Positions 8,955 to 17,704 of a stretch of DNA of 64,000 nt are shown in pieces (position 1 is the first letter of the stretch; every line of letters starts with the position of its first letter). A program made the translations under genes and the position numbers. Origin of the DNA: Thermoplasmatota archaeon (lineage in GTDB: Archaea > Thermoplasmatota > Thermoplasmata > UBA10834); contig JAHIRF010000005.1 of NCBI GenBank assembly GCA_018818785.1, forward strand, positions 1-64,000, in the 5' to 3' direction. The notes under the pieces were generated by a model. That model ran no database searches. It was not told where the DNA came from and saw only the letters and a list, made by a program, of their open reading frames with translations.

Positions 8955-9285
8955 ATAGATCACCTCGATTCGACGGCGCAGGTCGACCATTCCACTTGGT
9001 CAGCGTTTCCATCCTTCGATGAGGACAAACGACCTCGGGAGTGGCTGGTTGCGTCACGGGAAAGTGCCCAATCCCATGATTATCATTATGCCCATTATTC
9101 TTACAATATATAGACTGTATGTCGTGAATATGACTTCGATAAATGGCGATTGTCCACTCTTGCATCAATATAGTGTTCATATGAATTTCGAATCCTCTCG
9201 AATTCGGAGGCAGGCTTCCGCTATCGACATAGAAAGTATGATCGAGCTCTCGCGGGCACGGATTGCAGAGCCCTGTTAGACGAGT
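8955..9285. other. 331-base intergenic region with possible promoter
   Basis: AT-rich stretch 9070-9180 between the DRE-TIM synthase and the enolase stop. A TATA-like CTATATATTG is read on the minus strand at 9104-9113, which would give a leader of about 120 bases before the GTG at 8954. The open frames here have no coding character. No tRNA, riboswitch or conserved hairpin is recognised. Confidence 0.4.
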
Positions 9286-10668
<1,383 letters not shown>

Positions 10669-10749
10669 TCATGAAAGGCCCGGAAGGTCGGAGGCTTTCT
10701 TCCTCCCGGGAAATTGATTCGTAAGAGGTTTCGCCGATCAGCGGTCGAA

Positions 10750-12057
10750 TCACTCGACATACACCATCGAGAACTCGAACAGGAATTCGTCCCAGAGCGT
10801 ATCGTCTACAAGGTCGAGGTCGCTGGTCAGATAGTTCTCGTACAGCTTGTCCCACGAGCATGTGAAGTAGATCGATATGCCATATGTGTCGAGGACTCCG
10901 CCGGATACGGAAGTGACCGATCGGACATGGATTACCACTTCATCGAGCAGTGCGAAGGTCTCATCACAGAGCGCGGCCAGATCCGGTATCTTGTCGGCCA
11001 TGAGCGTCACATACCAACCGATGTCCACGAACGGGAACTGCTCACCTGCAAACTGAAGCTGCGGTGTCTGTGACTCAGAAGACTCGATGGCTCCCCTGAG
11101 GAAGTAGTCGTCCGCGAGGTCCAGAAGTGCCGCGGCCAACGGATCGATGCCGTTGATCACCAGATCAGTCACCTTGGATAGGTCGAATGCAGATGCGCTG
11201 ACATATGGATATCCTGCTATCCCGTTTCCAGCACAGATCTCGTACGATGTTATGTACGCGTCGACGGTCGCGATTGAGACCGCCTCAGCAGTCTTCTCAT
11301 CCAGCGCCTGAATCGAGTTCAGCAATCCAGTGTAATCCCAGCCAAAACCAGGCACTGTGGTGATCGATGCGACCATGTAATCTGCGATGTTCCTGTTCTC
11401 GTAGGCTATCTCGACCATACCCATGAAGCATGCATCATACCCGATGATGTCGAGGTGCACGTCCGCTGCCTCGACTGCGGTCGCGACCTCATTCATGGTC
11501 AGCCGGTCTTTGCTGCCACTCGGCAGGAAAGAGTTGTCGTCGTAGCAGACGCCCCACCAGCCACCGCCGTGGTCCCAAAGATCGAGCATGTAATGATCGG
11601 CAGGTGCATATGCGACGGCCGTCTCGAGGAAGTAAGTGAGCGTCGCGGGATCACCCATGTTGAGCTCTCCCGGGCATACGCCAGCTATCGCTTCGCATTC
11701 GCAGGCGTTTATCCCCTCTTCGACATTGACATGATCACTGCCAGCTTCGATGAAGTACCAGTGCGTGCCCTCGATAGCGTCATATGTATCCATCATGACA
11801 ATCACGTTGACGCCACCGACTGAACCGACGACTTCCATCTCTGCAAGATCCTTCAACGCGTCTTGCTGGAGATTGTTGTCGCCATCCAAGTAGACCATAA
11901 TGGTCCATTCGGCTCCATCGATTGGACCATCAATGGATCTTCCAGTCATCGATTTGTTCAAAAGGTCGGGTTTCGCGAGCCCGGCCATACTTGCCATGGA
12001 TATGGCAGCGATCAGCATGAGCATAGACACAGCTATTCCAGATATTCTCTTTCTCAA
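10750..12057 (-). CDS. Secreted clostripain-like cysteine peptidase (family C11)
   Basis: 435 residues from a TTG at 12057, preceded by GAGGGG at suitable spacing; an in-frame TTG at 12081 adds eight residues. The N-terminus LRKRISGIAVSMLMLIAAISM is a signal peptide or anchor. The mature part begins with AEWTIMVYLDGDNNLQ, as in clostripain-type peptidases. The catalytic pair is seen as His in DLWDHGGGWWG and Cys in DIIGYDACFMGMVE. The ICAGN and YGISIYF segments also match. The enzyme would cleave extracellular proteins, often after Arg. Such secreted peptidases have been reported for protein-degrading sediment archaea. No sorting motif or C-terminal membrane segment is visible. It stands alone. 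Confidence 0.9.
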   Translation of the reverse strand: MRKRISGIAVSMLMLIAAISMASMAGLAKPDLLNKSMTGRSIDGPIDGAEWTIMVYLDGDNNLQQDALKDLAEMEVVGSVGGVNVIVMMDTYDAIEGTHWYFIEAGSDHVNVEEGINACECEAIAGVCPGELNMGDPATLTYFLETAVAYAPADHYMLDLWDHGGGWWGVCYDDNSFLPSGSKDRLTMNEVATAVEAADVHLDIIGYDACFMGMVEIAYENRNIADYMVASITTVPGFGWDYTGLLNSIQALDEKTAEAVSIATVDAYITSYEICAGNGIAGYPYVSASAFDLSKVTDLVINGIDPLAAALLDLADDYFLRGAIESSESQTPQLQFAGEQFPFVDIGWYVTLMADKIPDLAALCDETFALLDEVVIHVRSVTSVSGGVLDTYGISIYFTCSWDKLYENYLTSDLDLVDDTLWDEFLFEFSMVYVE

Positions 12058-12269
12058 GATTTTCCCCCTCGTTGGCCGCAAATCGAAAGTGGCGATAGAT
12101 AGTCATTTTGGTACAAGAATAGAACTATACTGACGGATCCGAGAATATACATACGAGTCCAGGTCGCAAACGTGGATGAATCCGATTGCAGACGTTCCAT
12201 GTGGTTGGAGCATTGTCGGAGCAAGAATCATCTGAGTAAGACAGGGATATTCATCCACCTAAGGCGGAA

Positions 12270-12279
12270 GGTTTTATAC
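12270..12279 (+). promoter_or_regulatory. TATA box of the 12305 helicase gene
   Basis: The sequence GGTTTTATAC lies 25-35 bases upstream of the ATG at 12305, giving an essentially leaderless transcript. Confidence 0.6.
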
Positions 12280-12304
12280 CCAAATGTGGACTGAGTCAGA
12301 GTAG

Positions 12305-15049
12305 ATGAACGTCTTCATGAGGCTAGATAGGAGGATCCAGAATCTTCTCGCGAATCGAGGGTTCCTCGCGCCCACTGAGCCGCAGACGAAGGCGATACCT
12401 CCGATCCTTGCAGGAGAGCACGTGTTGCTCGTTGCCCCTACGGGCATAGGGAAGACCGAGGCTGCGATGCTTCCCATACTGCACATGCTCAGTATAGGCA
12501 AAAGGGAGGGCATCAGGTGCGTGTACGTGACACCCCTTAGGGCTCTCAACCGAGACCTTCTCAAGCGCCTTGATGAGATAGGTGATTCCGTCGGGCTCAA
12601 GGTCGCTGTAAGGCACGGCGACACGTCACAATCTGAACGGACGGCGCAATCGAAGAATCCTCCAGATGTTCTCATAACCACGCCCGAAACGCTCCAAATA
12701 ATGTTCACTGGCCGCAACCTGAGAAAGCATCTGAAAGGTGTGAAGCACGTCATAATCGATGAGATACACGAACTTGCAGAGGACGAGAGGGGTGCTCAAC
12801 TATCAGTTGCCCTTGAGAGGCTCACGCACCTAGCAGGGGAGTTCCAGCGGATCGGACTCTCGGCAACCGTTGGTTCCGTGGAAGAAATATCGGCGTACCT
12901 CGCGGGCGAAGGAAGGACGGTCACTTCACTCAGGATCTCGGCCATGAAGGATATGAGGATATCTGTCGAGAGCCCGACCGTGGAGGACGGCGACAAATCG
13001 CTGGCGGACCGGCTTCAGACCGACCAGAAGCATGTGGCCTGCATGAAGAGGAGCAGGCAACTGGTAGAGGAGAACACTTCCACCCTATTCTTCGTCAACA
13101 CGAGAGACTACGCAGAGGCATTGGGAGTCAGATACCACCTTTGGGACGAGTCGTTCACTGTGGGCGTGCATCATGGTTCTCTGTCGAAAGACATTCGAGT
13201 GCAGATGGAGGACGATTTCAAATCGCAGAAGCTCAAGGCATTGATATGCACATCGTCACTCGAACTGGGGATCGACGTGGGCTCAGCCGATTTCACGCTG
13301 CAGTTCAACTCCCCGAGACAGGTCACGAGGCTGATCCAGAGGGTTGGTCGGTCAGGACACCGACACGACGCTGTCTCCTTTGGCAAGATCATAACGACGA
13401 CGCCTTCGGAAACCGCGGAGAGCATGGTGATAGCGAGGAAGGCGATGGTAGAGGAGCTCGAGCGCTATCGGATAAGGCAGAATCCACTCAGCGTCCTAGC
13501 CAATCAGATCGTCGCTATGACGATGACCGAACCGAAGGTGGACAAGGAATGGGCGTACGCGATCGTCCGCAGGGCTTACCCATTCAGAAACCTCATAAGA
13601 AAGGATTTTGACGACGTGTTGCGCCTATTGGGAGAGCTGCATATCATCTGGAACGACGAAGACCAATTCCGTCGCAAGACCACAGGGATGAGACATTTCT
13701 TCGACAACATCTCTATGATACCAGACGAGCGCACCTACAAGATCAGAGACGTATCCTCGAGAAGTATCATCGGAACCCTCGATGAGAGTTTCGTTGCCAG
13801 CTACGCTGAACCATATGCCACATTCGTCGCGAGGGGGAGGACTTGGAGGGTGGTGGAGGTCGGAGAGGATGAAGTCATCGTTGAGCAGATAAACGAGATC
13901 GGGGCGACCCCGTCCTGGATAGGCGAAGAGATACCGGTACCATATGAAATCGCGCAAGAGGTCGGTGCCATGCGGCGGCTCCTGCCGCTGGACATATATC
14001 CGGCTGACGAGGAGACCAAGAAGGAGATCATCAAATGGGTGTCTGGTCAGAAGGACCATGTCGTTCCGAGCGATAAGTTGATCACGATCGAACAGGGAGA
14101 CGGTGTGATAGTCATCAACTGCTGCTTCGGCACCAAGGTCAATGAGACCATCGCGAAGCTGATCACCACATTACTTGCAGCGCGGTTCGGTGAGAGCATC
14201 GGTGTGAACACGGAGCCATATTCCATCGTGCTTGAGACACCGAGAGGACTAGGAGTGAGCGACGTGGTCCGAGTGATCAAGGAGACCGACGTATCGACCC
14301 TGCACCAGCTGATGAGGCTGATCGTCAGGAACTCTTCCGATCTGCGCTGGCAGTTCGTACATGTAGCCAAGAAGTTCGGCGCGGTTCGGAAGGATGCCGA
14401 TTACAAAATGCTCAATGTTTCGAAGCTGGTCGACGTGTTCGAATACTCGCCGATGTTCGAGGAGGCGATCGCCAAGACCCTATGGGAGAACATGGATGTC
14501 GAGGACACGGCGACCGTGCTCAAACGCATCCAAGATGGGGCGATAGAGCTAGTCACCGGCAAGCTGTCGCCGATGGGGTTCGAGGCCATAGGCGAGAGAA
14601 GGCATATCGTCCAGCCGCAGAGGGCAGACAAGACCGTGCTGATAGCACTGAGTGACAGGTTGCAGGCCGAGGAGATCGTGATGGTCTGCATGAATTGCAG
14701 GAGTCAACGGAAGGGGAAGGTCGCAAACCTTCCTGAAAGAATCTCGTGCAGCAGATGCGGTGGAGTCGTCATCGCTGCGATACAGCCATACGTGAAGAAG
14801 GATTTGAAGATACTCAAGAAAGGGGCAGCGAGTGAAGAGGATCGTAAGACTCTGAAGAGGATATACAAGAACGCCAACTTGGTCACGGCTCATGGGAAGA
14901 AGGCGGTGATGGCCCTCGTAGGAAGAGGAGTGGGTGTGGACACGGCAGCGAGGATACTCGCTCGATGTCACATGGAGGAGTACGAATTCCTGAGAGACCT
15001 CCTGGCGGCGGAGATAACCTATGCCAGGACTAAGAGGTTCTGGGATTAG
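12305..15049 (+). CDS. Lhr-type superfamily 2 DNA/RNA helicase with C-terminal zinc ribbon
   Basis: 914 residues. ATP-dependent nucleic-acid helicase of the Lhr group. Motif I is APTGIGKTEA (residues 44-53), motif Ia VTPLRALNRD, motif II DEIHEL, motif III GLSATVG, motif V TSSLELGIDVGSADF and motif VI QRVGRSGHR. A winged-helix and Lhr-core-like region follows to about residue 780, and a zinc ribbon near residues 798-822 (CMNCR, CSRCGG) precedes a basic C-terminal region. Length and the trailing zinc ribbon fit archaeal Lhr-core proteins rather than the long bacterial form. The last 20 bases overlap the convergent RlmE gene. Likely roles in repair or RNA metabolism are inferred from the family. 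Confidence 0.85.
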   Translation: MNVFMRLDRRIQNLLANRGFLAPTEPQTKAIPPILAGEHVLLVAPTGIGKTEAAMLPILHMLSIGKREGIRCVYVTPLRALNRDLLKRLDEIGDSVGLKVAVRHGDTSQSERTAQSKNPPDVLITTPETLQIMFTGRNLRKHLKGVKHVIIDEIHELAEDERGAQLSVALERLTHLAGEFQRIGLSATVGSVEEISAYLAGEGRTVTSLRISAMKDMRISVESPTVEDGDKSLADRLQTDQKHVACMKRSRQLVEENTSTLFFVNTRDYAEALGVRYHLWDESFTVGVHHGSLSKDIRVQMEDDFKSQKLKALICTSSLELGIDVGSADFTLQFNSPRQVTRLIQRVGRSGHRHDAVSFGKIITTTPSETAESMVIARKAMVEELERYRIRQNPLSVLANQIVAMTMTEPKVDKEWAYAIVRRAYPFRNLIRKDFDDVLRLLGELHIIWNDEDQFRRKTTGMRHFFDNISMIPDERTYKIRDVSSRSIIGTLDESFVASYAEPYATFVARGRTWRVVEVGEDEVIVEQINEIGATPSWIGEEIPVPYEIAQEVGAMRRLLPLDIYPADEETKKEIIKWVSGQKDHVVPSDKLITIEQGDGVIVINCCFGTKVNETIAKLITTLLAARFGESIGVNTEPYSIVLETPRGLGVSDVVRVIKETDVSTLHQLMRLIVRNSSDLRWQFVHVAKKFGAVRKDADYKMLNVSKLVDVFEYSPMFEEAIAKTLWENMDVEDTATVLKRIQDGAIELVTGKLSPMGFEAIGERRHIVQPQRADKTVLIALSDRLQAEEIVMVCMNCRSQRKGKVANLPERISCSRCGGVVIAAIQPYVKKDLKILKKGAASEEDRKTLKRIYKNANLVTAHGKKAVMALVGRGVGVDTAARILARCHMEEYEFLRDLLAAEITYARTKRFWD

Positions 15050-15668
15050 ACCGCGGCTTCCTTGACCCCAGGCCGATGACATAGACCTCTGAGCTCGTCT
15101 TTCTAGAAGCGCGTGGATGATGGACGTTCACACTATAGAACAAGCGTTTCACGGACGCGACATAATCCTTGCTCAGATCCCCGAAGAACATCTTCGCAAC
15201 AAAATTGCCGTTCGGTTTCAGTACTGTGGAGGCGAACCTGAGAGCGTGCTCGCATAGTTCGATCGACCGGGCGTGGTCGTATGAATAGTTGCCACTTATG
15301 TTTGGTGCCATGTCAGATATCACGACATCCGCACCCTCGGGTATGAGTTCGAGAAGGCCAGCGACGACATCGGCATCCCGGATGTCCCCTCGTATGAACG
15401 TGACCCCATCAATCGGAGCAAAGCGGTCCATGTCCAGAGCGAACACTCTCGATCCCTCGCCTACGAGCTCGACCGCCACCTGTGACCAGCCTCCAGGAGA
15501 GGCCCCGAGGTCGACCACCGTGTCACCAGGATGGATCATCCCGAAGCGTTCGTTCAGCTGCAGAAGCTTGTAGGACGCCCTGCTCCTATATTGCTCCTCC
15601 TTGGCCTTGCGGTAGTAATAATCCCTCTTACGTTGGGCCCGCCATTGCTTCGACACGACCCTCCCCAT
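15030..15668 (-). CDS. rlmE: 23S rRNA (uridine-2'-O-) methyltransferase, RlmE/FtsJ family
   Basis: 212 residues from the ATG at 15668; the frame is open to 15707 without family similarity. It uses S-adenosylmethionine to 2'-O-methylate rRNA. Motifs: YRSRASYKLLQL with the first catalytic Lys, the SAM-binding VVDLGASPGGWSQVAVE, ALDMDRFAPIDGVTFIRGDIRD, the catalytic Asp in DVVISDMAPNISG, Lys in NFVAKMFFG and Glu in SSEVYVIGLG. This completes the K-D-K-E set. No C-terminal TRAM domain is present. Its 3' end overlaps the Lhr-type helicase gene tail to tail by 20 bases. It is divergent from purM, and a TATA-like element at about 15703-15716 lies between them. Confidence 0.95.
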   Translation of the reverse strand: MGRVVSKQWRAQRKRDYYYRKAKEEQYRSRASYKLLQLNERFGMIHPGDTVVDLGASPGGWSQVAVELVGEGSRVFALDMDRFAPIDGVTFIRGDIRDADVVAGLLELIPEGADVVISDMAPNISGNYSYDHARSIELCEHALRFASTVLKPNGNFVAKMFFGDLSKDYVASVKRLFYSVNVHHPRASRKTSSEVYVIGLGSRKPRSNPRTS

Positions 15669-15750
15669 TCCTTCGATCGGATTTATTGATTCCCACCGAG
15701 AGGGCAAAAAGTATAGAAGTGGTATGCGATGCTGATTAGAGGCGAACCCA

Positions 15751-16773
15751 GTGCCAAAAGGTATGACCTATGCGCAGGCTGGAGTCGATATAGACAAGAA
15801 ATCGAGCAGCATAAACGCCCTTGTCAAGCATCTGAAGTACAAGAGAAAAGGCGTCGGGAAGCCGCTCGATATTCCAGGTCATTTTGCAGGATTGCTCGAC
15901 CTTGGGGACCGAGCGCTCACACTGTGCACGGATGGGGTCGGCACCAAGCTGCTAATCGCAGACGCCCTGAAGAAATGGGACACGATCGGAATCGATTGCA
16001 TAGCGATGAACGTGAACGATACCATCTGCGTCGGCGCTGAACCGATCGCATTCGTAGACTACATAGCGATCGACCGACCCGACGCCAGGGTCACATCCGA
16101 GATAGGTAGGGGGCTGGAGAAAGGCGCGCGCATGTCCAACATGACCATAGTTGGCGGCGAGATCGCAGTCCTCCCAGAACTCGTGAATGGGTTCGACCTT
16201 GCAGGGACGTGTCTTGGGATCGTTGACAAGAAACGCATCATAACAGGCGCGGGGATAAGGCCTGGTGACGCACTCATAGGACTGCCGAGCTCAGGGATCC
16301 ATTCGAATGGATTGGCACTCGCCAGGAAGATAATCGAGAGGAACGGGATCGGATATCGGAAGAGAGTCAAGGGACTCGCGAGACCGGTCGGCCTTGAACT
16401 CCTGGAACCGACCACGATCTATGTCAAACAGGTCCTGAAGATCATCGGGAAGCACCAAGTCAAAGGAATGGCAAACATCACCGGTGGCGGATTGCGGAAT
16501 CTTCTGAGGTTGAAGAACGGGGTAGGGTTCCAGATAACGGATCCGATCACCCCGAATCCTGTGTTCGAAGTGCTCCAGGAGCTGGGGAATGTAACTGACC
16601 AGGAGATGTATCAGACATTCAACATGGGCATGGGATTCTGTATCGTGGTCAGAGGAAAGGAAGCCGACGATGTTCTGAGGACTGCAGGCAAAGGTGCCAA
16701 GATCATAGGTCGCGTGACCAAGAGCAGGAGTGTCACTGTCCCGGAATTGGGACTCGAATACACCGTATATTGA
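15751..16773 (+). CDS. purM: Phosphoribosylformylglycinamidine cyclo-ligase (AIR synthase)
   Basis: 340 residues. It closes the imidazole ring in purine synthesis, converting FGAM plus ATP to AIR. Motifs are MTYAQAGVDIDKKSSSI, LCTDGVGTKLLIAD, CIAMNVNDTICVGAEPIAFVDY, the glycine-rich VGGEIAVLPELV, GLPSSGIHSNGLALAR, ANITGGGLRNLLRL and the C-terminal FNMGMGFCIVV. These match the PurM fold and active site. The start is GTG at 15751 or ATG at 15763; the GTG gives the usual N-terminus. No other pur gene is nearby. Confidence 0.95.
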   Translation: MPKGMTYAQAGVDIDKKSSSINALVKHLKYKRKGVGKPLDIPGHFAGLLDLGDRALTLCTDGVGTKLLIADALKKWDTIGIDCIAMNVNDTICVGAEPIAFVDYIAIDRPDARVTSEIGRGLEKGARMSNMTIVGGEIAVLPELVNGFDLAGTCLGIVDKKRIITGAGIRPGDALIGLPSSGIHSNGLALARKIIERNGIGYRKRVKGLARPVGLELLEPTTIYVKQVLKIIGKHQVKGMANITGGGLRNLLRLKNGVGFQITDPITPNPVFEVLQELGNVTDQEMYQTFNMGMGFCIVVRGKEADDVLRTAGKGAKIIGRVTKSRSVTVPELGLEYTVY

Positions 16774-16793
16774 TTGAATCACCGTTTCGATCA

Positions 16794-17324
16794 TCATCGG
16801 CCTAGAAGCGATCCGATGACAACTCCTAATGCGGTGCATGTTTCCAGAGATAGACCGCGTCCAGTGATGTCCATGTGCATGCGAGCCATGTTGAACACAT
16901 CTTTTGGCAACCCATGAGGGCCCAGACCGAATACGAGCAACGCTGATTTCCCAGATGCGACCATAGACCTCACCTGAGCGGTCGACACCGCATTCGCAGG
17001 CTGCGGTTTTCTTGTGGTGATGATCACTTCACCCATCTGCGGCGGGAAGCCTTTCTTTGGGAAATCGAAGCAGGAGAATCTACCCTTCTCCGAGAGTTCC
17101 ACGAGATATCCCCCACTCTCCCCGATGGTAGTCGTGGTCGAGACCCATTTGGCTATTTCGACCGGGGTTGACAACTCTGTATCGTAAGGGAAACCGAAAG
17201 TGGCGAGGTTGCAATCGAATGCGAGTGCCAGCGGCCCGGCTCTTGCCAATACGCGCCTGTGAGCCTCACGGAACTTCACTGGGTCGTAGGAATTGAAGAG
17301 ACCGATCGTGACTCGTCCAGGCAT
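16794..17324 (-). CDS. DUF531 family protein (archaeal, SPOUT-like)
   Basis: 176 residues starting at an ATG at 17324. The sequence matches the archaeal DUF531 type as I remember it: MPGRVTIGLFNSYDPVKFREAH at the start, and FGLGPHGLPKDVFNMARMHMDITGRGLSLETCTALGVVIG at the end (shown here only as conserved landmarks). The C-terminal LPKDVF to ETCTALGVV region resembles the knotted cofactor-binding loop of SPOUT methyltransferases, so an RNA methyltransferase role is possible but unproven. It follows the 55-residue gene after 58 bases, possibly on the same transcript as it and hdrA. Confidence 0.65.
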   Translation of the reverse strand: MPGRVTIGLFNSYDPVKFREAHRRVLARAGPLALAFDCNLATFGFPYDTELSTPVEIAKWVSTTTTIGESGGYLVELSEKGRFSCFDFPKKGFPPQMGEVIITTRKPQPANAVSTAQVRSMVASGKSALLVFGLGPHGLPKDVFNMARMHMDITGRGLSLETCTALGVVIGSLLGR

Positions 17325-17382
17325 GTGTCACACATCCTCGTGCAGAGGCCGGGAGAGGCATCGATGGCCGGCCGGATCACGG

Positions 17383-17550
17383 TTATTGGGGAGCGTCCCT
17401 TGGTCTGCTGCAAATCGCATATTCGTCCCCGTCGAAGAAAACATCCAGATCAGGGTTCTGGTCCTGCAGCTCCTTGATCTTCTCGAGCACCTCGCGCAGG
17501 CTGAGCTCTGTGCCGTCTTTCTTTATCTTGATCAGAACCCTTTTCTGCAT
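17383..17550 (-). CDS. Small conserved-looking acidic/basic protein of 55 residues
   Basis: Starts at an ATG at 17550 preceded by GAGGTG at good spacing, and has its own TATA box at 17605-17616, so it is a real small gene. The longer frame to 17664 crosses this promoter. The protein begins MQKRVLIKIKKDGTELSL, continues with REVLEKIKELQDQNPDLD (a helix) and ends DVFFDGDEYAICSRPRD. The layout of a beta strand, a helix, and a second strand pair suggests a compact alpha/beta fold. There is one cysteine. I do not recognise the family. It sits between hdrA and the DUF531 gene. Confidence 0.7.
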   Translation of the reverse strand: MQKRVLIKIKKDGTELSLREVLEKIKELQDQNPDLDVFFDGDEYAICSRPRDAPQ

Positions 17551-17604
17551 AGTACACCTCTGCGCTCGGCCAGGCGAGGAGTATAGATTCCTATGGGAAA
17601 TCTG

Positions 17605-17616
17605 GATATAAATAGG
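17605..17616 (-). promoter_or_regulatory. TATA box of the 55-residue gene
   Basis: The minus strand reads CCTATTTATATC, 55-66 bases upstream of the ATG at 17550. Transcription would start near 17582, giving a leader of about 32 bases that includes the GAGGTG ribosome-binding site. Confidence 0.55.
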
Positions 17617-17677
17617 TTTACTCAGGCTGGAGTCACGCATGCGCAGGCTCACGTCCATGCGCACTCGTCATTGTCGG

Positions 17678-17700
17678 GCGCATGCGCATATGCATGCGCG
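17678..17700. repeat. 23-base strictly alternating purine-pyrimidine palindromic tract
   Basis: Every base alternates purine and pyrimidine over 23 positions. The tract contains CGCATGC facing GCATGCG around a central ATAT-containing core. It begins five bases past the hdrA stop codon (17705-17707). Further GCATGCGCA-like units occur at 17639-17660. The tract could form Z-DNA or a hairpin acting as terminator of hdrA; the sequence shows only the symmetry. Confidence 0.7.
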
Positions 17701-17704
17701 AAGG

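Noticed and set aside
8899-9180. 93-residue minus-strand open frame upstream of the DRE-TIM synthase
   Set aside because: Composition and lack of an SD; it overlaps the GTG-started synthase gene in another frame and looks like chance.
9180-9285. Possible tRNA near 9185 because of a TTCGAATC string
   Set aside because: No acceptor or anticodon stem can be paired around it.
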